Below are positions 33,918 through 42,558 of a DNA stretch of 64,000 nt, piece after piece. Each line of letters starts with the position of its first letter. The stretch's first letter is position 1. Both the position numbers and the translations under genes were made by a program. The DNA is from an uncultured Bacteroidota bacterium (GTDB lineage: Bacteria; Bacteroidota; Bacteroidia; Bacteroidales; P3): assembly GCA_902774845.1 (NCBI GenBank), contig CACYJU010000006.1, positions 143,838 to 207,837 on the forward strand, in the 5' to 3' direction. Under the pieces are notes generated by a model. It was not told the DNA's origin, made no database searches, and saw nothing but the letters and a program-made list of their open reading frames with translations.

Positions 33918-35777
33918 CTATCTTGCAATATTCTTTGCTCTGTATTCTGCGGCGTCCTGCATCTTGCCCTGAGCCTCGAAGGAGAGGGCAATCTTCTCGT
34001 GCAGGTCGGTGCGAGAGGGGTCGTATTTCATAACCTCCTCGTAGCATTTGCGCTCCTCTTTGTAGTCGCCCTTGGCGCGGCAAGCCTCACCCATAGCCTC
34101 ATAGGCCTTGATGATGGTCGCCTTGATGTTTGCGTCGTCGCTGTCCACCTTGAATGCCTTCTCGCAGGTCTTGATAGCGTCTTTATGTTTGCCGAGGGCT
34201 ATCTGGTCAATGGCCTGTTTGTTGTAAAGCGTGATGAGGCCGCTGCGGGCGTCGGCGTTGTCCGGGTCGTATTTGCGTATTTTCTCGTAGCTGTCAACGG
34301 CCTTGTCGTATTTCAACTCGGCGATGCTTGCCTCGGCTTTCTTGAGATAGCAGTCGGTGGTACCCTTGCGCGCTTCCGCGTTGTTCACATCAAGCTTCAG
34401 AACCTCGTCGTAGGCCTTGATGGCGTCGTCGTATTTCAGCATGGTGAAGTGACCCATTGCAATCTTGAGGTAGCTGTTGATGATACCCTTGCGTGCCGTC
34501 TGGTTGTTCTGGTCGGTCTTGAGGGCAGTCTTGTAGGCATCGATGGCCTTGTTGTACTCGGTAGAGGCAAACATCGCCTCGCCCTTGGAGTTGTAGGCCT
34601 TCACGATGCCGTCGAAGGCGTGGCGGTTGGCGGGGTCAACCTTGGTGGCTTTCTCGTATGACTTTGCGGCATCGTCGAACTTGCCTTCCGCAAGGCGAGC
34701 CTCGGCGTCAGCAATATAGACGCGGGTGATGCCACCGATGGCGTGAGCGTTCTTGGGGTCGTACTTCAGCACGTTCTCGTAGGCGCTGACGGCACCTTTC
34801 ACGTCGCCCGTTGCAGCCTTGCTGTCGCCCATCTGCATGTAGGCGTCGCCAATGCCGCGCTGGGCCTCGGTGTTGTTGGCGTCGCGCTTCAGGGCTTTCT
34901 CGTAAGCGTTGACAGCGCCTTTGAAGTCGTTCTGGCTGACGAGCGACTTACCCCAGCGGTTATAGGTGTCGGTTATGGCACGCGGAGCCGCGCTGTTGCC
35001 GCCGTCAACCGAGAGAGCTTTCTCGTATGAGGAGATGGCATCCTTGTATTTTCCCTGGCTGGCGAGGTCGTCGCCCATCCTCACGTGGCACTCCGAAATA
35101 GCCGGAGTGGCGGTGGTGTTTGACGGATCGACCTTCAACAGCTGCTCGTATGCCGAGATGGCGTCCTTGTAGCTGCCTGCGGCGGCGTAACCCTCGGCCA
35201 TCAGCTTGTAGGCGTTGCACACCGACGGACGCGCGTTGGCGTTGGCGGGGTCCATCTTCATCACTTCGTTGTAGGAGCTGATGGCGTCCTTGAATTTCTT
35301 CTGCGACACCTGGTCGTCGCCTATAGCCATCGTGAGGGCTATGACCTTCTGCTTTGCCTCGGGGTGCATCGGGTTAATCTTCAATATCTTGTTGTAGCAG
35401 TCCTTGGCGTCCTGTTTCTTGGTTTGAGCCTCATACAGCTCGCCCATGGCGGTCAGCGCGTCAATCGACTTGCCGTCGATGCCCACAGCCTTCTTGGCAG
35501 CCTTCTCGGCCTCCTTGAAGTTGCCCAGCTCCTTGTAAGAGCGGCAAAGGCCTATCTGTGCCGCGATGTCTTTCTTGTCCATAGCGGCGGCACGCTCAAA
35601 ATGTTTCTGAGCCACAGCCGCGTTGCCGGCCGAAAGGAACTCGTTGCCCTTGTCGTTATACTCCTTCGGGGTGGCATAGGACCCGATTTCCTGCGCCATC
35701 GAGAGTGCCGGAAGGGTCATAACTGCACAAAAAGCAACCGCAGTTGCCAAGCGTTTGAATGTGTGTCGTATTGTCAT
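33918..35777 (-). CDS. Large exported TPR-like repeat protein
   Basis: 619 residues with a signal peptide (about 1-28, ending LSMAQ). The rest is about thirteen tandem helical repeats, typified by AYKLMAEGYAAAGSYKDAIS-AYEQLLKVDPSN. The repeat period is about 41 residues rather than the canonical 34, because extra residues join the second helix to the next unit. It is probably a periplasmic scaffold. It is likely co-transcribed with the DUF4835 gene downstream, from the promoter at 35818-35825. Whether it belongs to the T9SS is inference from that neighbour only. Confidence 0.9.
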   Translation of the reverse strand: MTIRHTFKRLATAVAFCAVMTLPALSMAQEIGSYATPKEYNDKGNEFLSAGNAAVAQKHFERAAAMDKKDIAAQIGLCRSYKELGNFKEAEKAAKKAVGIDGKSIDALTAMGELYEAQTKKQDAKDCYNKILKINPMHPEAKQKVIALTMAIGDDQVSQKKFKDAISSYNEVMKMDPANANARPSVCNAYKLMAEGYAAAGSYKDAISAYEQLLKVDPSNTTATPAISECHVRMGDDLASQGKYKDAISSYEKALSVDGGNSAAPRAITDTYNRWGKSLVSQNDFKGAVNAYEKALKRDANNTEAQRGIGDAYMQMGDSKAATGDVKGAVSAYENVLKYDPKNAHAIGGITRVYIADAEARLAEGKFDDAAKSYEKATKVDPANRHAFDGIVKAYNSKGEAMFASTEYNKAIDAYKTALKTDQNNQTARKGIINSYLKIAMGHFTMLKYDDAIKAYDEVLKLDVNNAEARKGTTDCYLKKAEASIAELKYDKAVDSYEKIRKYDPDNADARSGLITLYNKQAIDQIALGKHKDAIKTCEKAFKVDSDDANIKATIIKAYEAMGEACRAKGDYKEERKCYEEVMKYDPSRTDLHEKIALSFEAQGKMQDAAEYRAKNIAR

Positions 35778-35817
35778 AGTGATAGTTTTATTGTTTTTGC
35801 ATTATTAAAAAAGTATG

Positions 35818-35825
35818 CAAATATA
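35818..35825 (-). promoter_or_regulatory. -7 box of the TPR gene
   Basis: TATATTTG on the minus strand, a perfect TAnnTTTG match, 40 bases upstream of the ATG at 35777. No clear -33 box is visible. Confidence 0.6.
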
Positions 35826-36197
35826 CGAATTATTTTTAGTTTTGTTATCCTATTTTAAAAATATAAGTAACTTTTTTTTCTCATCCCATACAATAATTCT
35901 CCTTTTCTGCGTACTTAATAGCACAACCCATCCAACATGAATACTACTGTTCATACCTCCCAAGTTTATACTATTTATAAACACCTCTCATTCAGTAGTA
36001 AATAATCTTTCACCTTCGTTTCTTCTCCGTATCAACTACGTATTTCATACGTATCACTTATGTTTTACCTACCACTTACATAGCCGATTCCTCCCACTTT
36101 TCTTCCCCTCATCTTTCTTCTTACCTCTTCCATCTTACTTCTCACCTCAAACCATCCCAAACCCCTCTCCCACTCGCCTTTATGCAGGGTATTGATA
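35826..36197. other. Gene-free divergent region
   Basis: Between the TPR promoter and the plus-strand promoter at 36198. It is AT-rich on the left, and from about 36060 to 36180 the plus strand is strongly pyrimidine-rich (runs such as ccacttttcttcccctcatc). No ORF is convincing. Confidence 0.55.
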
Positions 36198-36250
36198 AGG
36201 TGTTGATAAAACTCTTGACCATTTCCGTTTTTTTTTTCGTATTTTTGCAT
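36198..36250 (+). promoter_or_regulatory. Promoter of FISUMP gene, copy of gyrB promoter
   Basis: AGGTGTTGATAAAACTCTTG, then CCATTTCCG, a T run, CG and TATTTTTG (36240-36247) as -7 box. Nearly the same sequence stands before gyrB at 38704-38754; the two differ at a few bases and in the length of the T run. The start codon at 36269 follows 21 bases after the -7 box. Confidence 0.75.
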
Positions 36251-36268
36251 CGATAAATCAACACCATC

Positions 36269-38608
36269 ATGAAACATATCCTTTCCCTCTCCGTTGCCCT
36301 TCTGATCGCGTGCGTAGCCTTCGCACAAAACATAACCGACTTCTACCGTCCAGGCGGATTCGACTATAACGGAGCCTCCATAAAGACCTTCTCGGTGTCG
36401 GACAACGATGCGGTGCAGTTCTCGCGCGGCAACCTGCAGTATAACCCTGCGCTGGACAAGTGGCGTTTCGCGTTGAGACAGTATGACTACGCATGCGGCG
36501 ACAACGCCAATATAGCTGAGGGCTACGACGGCTGGATTGACCTCTTCGGTTGGGGAACTTCCGGATGGAACAGCGGTGCGAACGCCTATCAGCCGTGGGC
36601 GACGAGCACGACCGTTGGGGACTATTATCCAGGCGGCAGCGAGAACCACAACCTAACGGGTGAATACGCCAATGCCGACTGGGGAATATACAACAAGATT
36701 GAGAACGGCGGAAAAAGCAAGGGTATGTGGCGGACACTGACCAATGGAGAATGGATATACCTCAAAGGCGACAACGCAAAACGCAGCGGCAAGTGGGCGT
36801 TGGCGACTATCGCCGGCATACACAAGGGTTTACTACTATTGCCCGATGAGTGGACATTGCCGTCGGGATGCAGCTATACTGCTGGTGCCGCAAATAGATG
36901 GGAAACCAACAGATACAGCTACGCCGAATGGGAGAAGATGCAGGCAGCAGGAGCTGTTTTTATGCCAGCAGCAGGCCAGCGTTACGAGCAATCAATAACT
37001 GGAACAAACGAGTGGGGCGCATATTGGATAAACACAACCAATGCGAGTACACCTACCGCTTATGTCTTGAATATAGAAGAATCAGGCGTAGGAAATACAA
37101 CCCGACCAGTGGTTGGAGGTTTGTCCGTCCGTCTCGTACGTCGAGTTCAGCCGCCTTTGGTGCAGAAGGGATGGGTCGATATGGGGTTGCCGAGTGGGAC
37201 GATGTGGTATTCGTGTAATATAGGAACCACGAAGCCTCAGGGTTATGGTGCTTATTTTGCTTGGGGCGAGACGAAACCGAAAGCGGATTACAGTTGGGAC
37301 ACCTATGCCTACGGAACGTCACAAAATGGGTTTACAAAATACTGCCCAGTTGCCGGCTATGGGCTTGACGGATTCACAGACAACCTTACCATACTTGAGC
37401 CCAGTGACGATGTGGCTCGATCGGCGATAGGTGGTGATGCCCGAATTCCAACCAAAACAGAATGGCAGGAGCTGATAGACAATTGCTATGGCGAATGGAC
37501 TACTTATAAAGGTGTGAAAGGTTATATGTTTACCAGTAACTCTAATGGCAATAGGTTGTTCTTGCCGGGTACGGGCTACATGGATGGTACGAGTAACTAC
37601 AACGAATCGGATGAAGGCGACGGATACTATTGGTCGAGTTCACTTGATGCCAATAATCCATACGGTGCTTGGTTAGCTAATGTGTATCCAGGCAGAGCAG
37701 CGGTTCCTGGAACCTATAATCGCTCTGGGGGACTCTCTATCCGCCCGGTGAGAGGTGGTGTGGATCCATATCAGGAGACGACTTTGGCTAATGCCTTTGA
37801 CGAGAACGGCGCTTCGATAAAAACCTTCACGGTGGCGGAAGGACGTACGGTACACTTCTCGAAGGGCAACCTGTGGTATAACGCCGCCGCAAACTTGTGG
37901 CGTTTTGCGCCTGAACAGTATGAATATATCGGTGAGGCCAACAGCAATATCTCAGAAACATACGGCGATTATATAGACCTCTTCGGCTGGGGCACCAGCG
38001 GCTGGAACAGCGGAGCAAATGAGTATCAACCTTGGGCAACGAGCACAACGGCAACTGATTATTATCCTGGTGGCAGCTATGAGAACAACTTGACGGGTGA
38101 GTATGCCAACGCTGACTGGGGTGTGTATAATGCCATAAGCAACGGTGGTAACGCTGCGGGGATGTGGCGTACGCTGACTAAGGACGAGTGGGAATATTTG
38201 ATAAATACGAGAAGTGCCTCGACCGTTGGTGTTTATGACAATGCAAGGTATGCGATGGCGACTGTAAACAATGTAACTGGCGTAATAATACTTCCTGACA
38301 GCTTTACTATGCCTGCTGGAGTGACTGCGTTGGATAAGGTTAATGTGTCGGAAACCGTTTTTTCAGCCAATGTATATAATACAGTTGATTGGGCAAAGTT
38401 AGAGTCGGCTGGTGCGATATTCCTCCCTGCTGCGGGATACCGCCACGCTACAGCGGTGGCGAGCGTAGGTATTAACGGAACCTATTGGTCAAGTACATAC
38501 AACAGTACGACCGACACGTACGGTTTTAGCTTCTATGAAGGGGGCATCGCTGTGTACAACGACCTCACCCGTGGCTACGGGTTCTCCGTCCGTCTCGTTA
38601 AGGATTAA
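36269..38608 (+). CDS. Secreted protein with three FISUMP-type domains
   Basis: 779 residues with a signal peptide (about 1-19, ending AFAQ). Three tandem domains of the Fibrobacter succinogenes major paralogous type (PF09603-like, a C-type-lectin/FGE-like fold): A (about 20-290), B (about 295-505) and A' (about 510-779). A and A' share NGASIKTF, IDLFGWGTSGWNSGAN, YQPWATSTT and LTGEYANADWG, showing an internal duplication; B has VDMGLPSGTMWYSCNIGTTK, FAWGETKPKADYSW and FLPGTGYMDG. Each domain ends in a version of LSVRLVR/LSIRPVR/FSVRLVK. Probably a surface or secreted binding protein; ligand unknown. It lies between two copies of the same promoter, ahead of gyrB, which suggests a later insertion. 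It carries no recognisable C-terminal sorting domain. Confidence 0.9.
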   Translation: MKHILSLSVALLIACVAFAQNITDFYRPGGFDYNGASIKTFSVSDNDAVQFSRGNLQYNPALDKWRFALRQYDYACGDNANIAEGYDGWIDLFGWGTSGWNSGANAYQPWATSTTVGDYYPGGSENHNLTGEYANADWGIYNKIENGGKSKGMWRTLTNGEWIYLKGDNAKRSGKWALATIAGIHKGLLLLPDEWTLPSGCSYTAGAANRWETNRYSYAEWEKMQAAGAVFMPAAGQRYEQSITGTNEWGAYWINTTNASTPTAYVLNIEESGVGNTTRPVVGGLSVRLVRRVQPPLVQKGWVDMGLPSGTMWYSCNIGTTKPQGYGAYFAWGETKPKADYSWDTYAYGTSQNGFTKYCPVAGYGLDGFTDNLTILEPSDDVARSAIGGDARIPTKTEWQELIDNCYGEWTTYKGVKGYMFTSNSNGNRLFLPGTGYMDGTSNYNESDEGDGYYWSSSLDANNPYGAWLANVYPGRAAVPGTYNRSGGLSIRPVRGGVDPYQETTLANAFDENGASIKTFTVAEGRTVHFSKGNLWYNAAANLWRFAPEQYEYIGEANSNISETYGDYIDLFGWGTSGWNSGANEYQPWATSTTATDYYPGGSYENNLTGEYANADWGVYNAISNGGNAAGMWRTLTKDEWEYLINTRSASTVGVYDNARYAMATVNNVTGVIILPDSFTMPAGVTALDKVNVSETVFSANVYNTVDWAKLESAGAIFLPAAGYRHATAVASVGINGTYWSSTYNSTTDTYGFSFYEGGIAVYNDLTRGYGFSVRLVKD

Positions 38609-38703
38609 ACCATCCTCCCTCAGCGCCCTCAGTACAAACCACTTACACAACCACATTCCCGAACAACAACCCTCTTCCACAAGGGCGCGTTCGGCAGTTA
38701 ACA

Positions 38704-38754
38704 AGGTGTTGATAAAACTCTTGAACACTTCCGTTTTTTTTCGTATCTTTGCAT
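38704..38754 (+). promoter_or_regulatory. gyrB promoter (-33/-7)
   Basis: TTG at 38721-38723 and TATCTTTG at 38744-38751 with 20 bases between, 43 bases before the gyrB start. The whole block repeats 36198-36250. Confidence 0.8.
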
Positions 38755-38794
38755 TCTATTTCTAAAGAATTTAATATAAAAAGACATACTGAAA

Positions 38795-40750
38795 ATGAGC
38801 GAAGAAATCAAAAAACAAGAAGACTACAGCGCAAGTAACATTACCGTTCTTGAGGGATTGGAGGCCGTACGCGTACGCCCGGCCATGTACATCGGCGACG
38901 TCAACTTCCGTGGCATGCACCATCTCGTCTATGAGGTGGTTGACAACTCCATCGACGAGGCCCTCGCCGGCTTCTGCACCAAAATCAACGTCACCATCGA
39001 GGAGGACAACTCCATAACCGTCGAGGACAACGGTCGCGGCATCCCCGTCGATATGCACGAGAAAGAGCACCGCTCGGCGCTCGAGGTCGTCATGACCGTG
39101 CTGCACGCCGGCGGCAAGTTCGACAAGGGCAGCTACAAGGTCTCCGGCGGCTTGCACGGCGTCGGCGTGAGCTGCGTAAACGCGCTCTCCGACCACATGA
39201 CCGTACAGGTGTTCCGCGACGGCAAGGTCTATCAGCAGGAGTACTCGAAAGGTCTCCCGCTCTATGCCGTCAAGGAAATCGGCACCACCGACAAGCGCGG
39301 CACCAAGGTCCACTTCCACCCCGACCCATCGATATTCACCGTATCAGAATACGACTACTCGACCCTCTCCAACCGTCTGCGCGAACTCGCCTACCTCAAC
39401 AAGGGCATCGAGCTGAACATCGAGGACAAGCGTCCGCTCGACGACGGCACCTTCCAGAAAGACCGCTTCTTCTCGGAGAACGGCCTCAAGGACTTCCTCC
39501 ACTACCTCGACGCCAACCGCCAGAGCATCATGCCTGAACCCATCTACATCGAAGGCGAGAAGCAGGGCATACCCATCGAGATAGCCCTCCAGTACAACAC
39601 CTCGTTCGCCGAGAACCTCCACTCCTACGTCAACAACATCAACACCCACGAGGGCGGCACCCACCTCACCGGATTCCGCAGCGGCCTCACCCGCACCCTC
39701 AAGACCTACGCCGAGAACAACAAACTACTCATAAGCAGCCGCAAGAAGAACGAAGTCATCGAGGTCTCGCCCGAAGACTTCCGTCAGGGCCTCACCGCCG
39801 TCATCTCGGTCAAGGTGGCCGAACCCCAGTTCGAAGGCCAGACAAAGACCAAGCTCGGCAACACCGAGGTGCGCGGAGCCGTAGATAAGGCCGTCAGCGA
39901 GATGCTCGAAGCCTACCTCGAAGAACATCCCGAAGAGGCGAAGAACATCGTGCGCAAGATAGTCGTCGCCGCCGAAGCCCGCATAGCCGCCTTCAAGGCC
40001 AGCGAGAGCGTGAAACGCAGCACCGCCTTCAGCACTCAGGGACTTCCCGGCAAGCTGGCCGACTGCCAGAGCAACGACCCGTCGGAGTGCGAGATATACT
40101 TCGTCGAGGGTGACTCCGCAGGCGGATCGGCACAAACCGGACGCGACCGCAGGTTCCAAGCCATCCTGCCGCTCAAAGGTAAGATTCTCAACGTCGAGAA
40201 AGCCAGCGTCGACCGCGCTTTCGACAGCGAGGAGATACGCAACATCTACACCGCCCTCGGCGTCCACAAAGGAACAGCCGAAGACCCCAAGGCGCTCAAC
40301 ACCGAGAAGCTCCGCTACCACAAGATAATCATCATGACCGATGCCGATGTCGATGGAGCACACATCGACACCCTCATGCTCACCTTCTTCTTCCGCTATA
40401 TGCCCGAGCTTATCGAGAACGGCTACGTCTATCTCGCCACCCCGCCCCTCTACCTCGTCAAGAAAGGCAACCGCAACATCTACTGCTGGACAGAGGAAGA
40501 CCGCATCAAGGCACTCGAGGAAGTGGGCGACAAGGGCATCCACGTGCAGCGCTACAAAGGTCTCGGTGAGATGAACCCCGACCAACTTTGGGAGACCACC
40601 ATGAACCCCGCCAACCGTCAGCTGCGCCAGGTGACCATCGACAACGCCGCCTCGGCCGACTACATCTTCTCGATGCTCATGGGCGACGACGTTCCCCCAA
40701 GAAGAGAATTCATCGAAAAGAACGCCACCTACGCCAACATCGACGCATAA
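38795..40750 (+). CDS. gyrB: DNA gyrase subunit B
   Basis: ATPase subunit of gyrase. GHKL domain: RPAMYIGDVNFRGMHHLVYE, the Bergerat-fold VEDNGRGIPVDMH and GGKFDKGSYKVSGGLHGVGVS. Transducer, then Toprim domain with EGDSAGGSAQTGRDRRFQAI at about residue 438, DADVDGAHIDTL, and the C-terminal YKGLGEMNPDQLWETTMNP. The 651 residues match the shorter gyrB type that lacks the large E. coli insert. ParE is similar, but GyrB is favoured by the tail and the AVNALSDHMTV-type segment. It is followed closely by pepE after a 9-bp tandem repeat. Confidence 0.97.
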   Translation: MSEEIKKQEDYSASNITVLEGLEAVRVRPAMYIGDVNFRGMHHLVYEVVDNSIDEALAGFCTKINVTIEEDNSITVEDNGRGIPVDMHEKEHRSALEVVMTVLHAGGKFDKGSYKVSGGLHGVGVSCVNALSDHMTVQVFRDGKVYQQEYSKGLPLYAVKEIGTTDKRGTKVHFHPDPSIFTVSEYDYSTLSNRLRELAYLNKGIELNIEDKRPLDDGTFQKDRFFSENGLKDFLHYLDANRQSIMPEPIYIEGEKQGIPIEIALQYNTSFAENLHSYVNNINTHEGGTHLTGFRSGLTRTLKTYAENNKLLISSRKKNEVIEVSPEDFRQGLTAVISVKVAEPQFEGQTKTKLGNTEVRGAVDKAVSEMLEAYLEEHPEEAKNIVRKIVVAAEARIAAFKASESVKRSTAFSTQGLPGKLADCQSNDPSECEIYFVEGDSAGGSAQTGRDRRFQAILPLKGKILNVEKASVDRAFDSEEIRNIYTALGVHKGTAEDPKALNTEKLRYHKIIIMTDADVDGAHIDTLMLTFFFRYMPELIENGYVYLATPPLYLVKKGNRNIYCWTEEDRIKALEEVGDKGIHVQRYKGLGEMNPDQLWETTMNPANRQLRQVTIDNAASADYIFSMLMGDDVPPRREFIEKNATYANIDA

Positions 40751-40764
40751 CAATCAACCCCAAC

Positions 40765-40809
40765 GTCCGACAAGTCCGACAAGTCCGACAAGTCCGACCC
40801 GTCCGACAA
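40765..40809. repeat. 9-bp tandem repeat between gyrB and pepE
   Basis: Five head-to-tail copies of GTCCGACAA (the fourth is GTCCGACCC) fill most of the 81-base gap between the two genes. Confidence 0.9.
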
Positions 40810-40831
40810 ACCCGAAAAAAACACAACCATA

Positions 40832-41581
40832 ATGGATAAACGCAACCTTCTTCTTATCAGCAACTCCACCATGCGGGGTGAGGCTTACCTCGGTTGGTGC
40901 AAAGACATGATCGCCGACTTCTGTCGCCGTCATAATGTGAAACGCGTACTCTTCGTCCCCTACGCCGGCGTGTCGCTGGCTGAGGGCGGATTGACCAAAT
41001 CATACGACGCCTACGAGCGCAAAGTCGCCGCCGTATATAAAGAGTTCGGCGTGAAGCTGACTTCAGTACACCACAAGGCGTTGCCCGTCAACGCCGTTTA
41101 CGATACCGACTGCGTGGCCGTGGGTGGCGGCAACACCTTCCACCTCGTGAAGGAGCTGCAGCGCACAGGCCTCATGCAGGCCATACGCCAGCGCGCCTTC
41201 GACGGCATGCCCTATATGGGTTGGAGCGCCGGAAGCAACGTGGCCGGCCCCACCCTCTGCACCACCAACGACATGCCGATAGTCATGCCGGCATCGTTCG
41301 ACTGCATGGGCATCGTACCCTTCCAGATCAACCCCCACTACACCGATTTCTTCGACCCGAAGCACGGCGGCGAAACCCGCGACGACCGCCTGAAGGAGTA
41401 CATCATGGTGAACCCCAAAGCCACCGTCGCCGCCATCCGCGAGGCAACGGCCCTGCTCCTCGAAGAGGGTAACCTCTCTCTTATCGGCAAGCCCAACAAG
41501 ATGAAGGTGTTCAAAACCAAGATGGAGAACACCAAGGAATATGGCCTCAAAGACAACCTCAACTTCCTGCTGAAAGCGTGA
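40832..41581 (+). CDS. pepE: Dipeptidase E (alpha-aspartyl dipeptidase)
   Basis: Cytoplasmic serine peptidase of family S51 that cleaves Asp-X dipeptides. The 249 residues begin LLLISNSTMRGEAYLG and hold the nucleophile elbow MGWSAGSNVA (Ser at about residue 132) in a class-I glutamine-amidotransferase-like fold, AVGGGNTFHLVKEL, and FQINPHYTDF with the likely catalytic His. The C-terminal extension KVFKTKMENTKEYGLKDNLNFLL is longer than in the Salmonella enzyme. The gene follows gyrB on the same strand, and a long copy of the dispersed repeat starts one base after its stop. Confidence 0.94.
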   Translation: MDKRNLLLISNSTMRGEAYLGWCKDMIADFCRRHNVKRVLFVPYAGVSLAEGGLTKSYDAYERKVAAVYKEFGVKLTSVHHKALPVNAVYDTDCVAVGGGNTFHLVKELQRTGLMQAIRQRAFDGMPYMGWSAGSNVAGPTLCTTNDMPIVMPASFDCMGIVPFQINPHYTDFFDPKHGGETRDDRLKEYIMVNPKATVAAIREATALLLEEGNLSLIGKPNKMKVFKTKMENTKEYGLKDNLNFLLKA

Positions 41582-41660
41582 GTGCGTGCCCGCACAGGGC
41601 AATAATCAGATTGTTTCATATCACAATCAGAAAAAAACATTTGTCTAATCACTAATCACC
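41582..41660. repeat. Long copy of dispersed intergenic repeat
   Basis: Begins with GTGCGTGCCCGCACAGGGCA directly after the pepE stop and continues AATAATCAGATTGTTTCA and so on to CACTAATCACC, six bases before the next start codon. It is the inverted copy of 32879-32957. A fragment of its right part occurs at 47232-47254, again just before a start codon. Confidence 0.85.
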
Positions 41661-41666
41661 AAAGTC

Positions 41667-42530
41667 ATGAAGTGGTTCATCAAATGTTTCAAGCAGTACG
41701 TTGACTTCAAAGGACGCGCACGTCGCCGCGAGTTCTGGTTCTTCGTGCTTTTCTGCAGCATCATCTCGCTGGTGCTTATGATAGCTTTGGCGGTGCCCAC
41801 CGTCAAGCAGGTGTCCGACCTCACCGTCATGCACGACGAGGAGTCGGTGACAAGCAAAGTCCACACCGAGAACATCAACGAAGACAACGCACAGGAGTTG
41901 CTCGACATGCTGCAAGAGAGCGGTATCATCGACCTGCCCGCTGAGGTGACCGACAACGAGGATGCGAAGATAGCAAAGGCGCAGGTGGTGACCATCAACG
42001 CCAACAACCTAAACGACGAGACGGTGAAGGACCTCCTCGACATACTGGAGAAGAACGGCATCGTTGACGAAGATTTGGCCGACCAGATTCACGGTTCGAT
42101 GGAAGAATACGAAGGCGACGAAGGGGCGTCAAAGATTGACTACGACAAACGGCTGGAGAAGCAGATTGCCGCAACGATGATGAAGAACCCCATATACTGG
42201 ATATATCTGGTATTTTGCCTGGTGATACTGCTGCCCTCGATAGCGGTGGCGGTACGCCGCCTCCACGACATCGGACGCAGCGGCTGGTGGTACCTCTTCT
42301 TCGTGGTGATAACATCGCTGCCGCAGTTGGCCATCATACTGAATCGCAGCAAGGTAGCCGTCATCATACTGAGTTGCATCGCCCTTGTGGCACTGGTATG
42401 CTATATAATATGGCTCTGCAAAGACTCTCAGGCGGGCGAGAACAAATGGGGGCCCAACCCGAAGGAGCTCAACGTGAATGACCAACCCGAAGCCCAACCA
42501 TCTTCACCCCCACACCTTTTTAACTATTAA
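41667..42530 (+). CDS. DUF805 membrane protein with acidic insert
   Basis: 287 residues. The N-terminus MKWFIKCFKQYVDFKGRARR and first span, and the block VRRLHDIGRSGWWYLFFVV with later spans, are DUF805. The C-terminal GENKWGPNPKE is also typical. Between the first span (about 25-45) and the second (about 177) lies a hydrophilic, acidic insert of about 125 residues with two similar halves (AQELLDMLQESGIIDLPAEV and VKDLLDILEKNGIVDEDLAD). Function is unknown; DUF805 proteins are inner-membrane proteins. A paralogue without the large insert follows directly, so this is a tandem duplication. Confidence 0.88.
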   Translation: MKWFIKCFKQYVDFKGRARRREFWFFVLFCSIISLVLMIALAVPTVKQVSDLTVMHDEESVTSKVHTENINEDNAQELLDMLQESGIIDLPAEVTDNEDAKIAKAQVVTINANNLNDETVKDLLDILEKNGIVDEDLADQIHGSMEEYEGDEGASKIDYDKRLEKQIAATMMKNPIYWIYLVFCLVILLPSIAVAVRRLHDIGRSGWWYLFFVVITSLPQLAIILNRSKVAVIILSCIALVALVCYIIWLCKDSQAGENKWGPNPKELNVNDQPEAQPSSPPHLFNY

Positions 42531-42558
42531 ACCTTTTAAACCCTTAAAAATAATTACC

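Noticed and set aside
36269..38608. Diversity-generating retroelement locus
   Set aside because: No reverse transcriptase or template repeat is present in the window. Only the similarity of the target fold remains, and it is kept as a low-weight finding.
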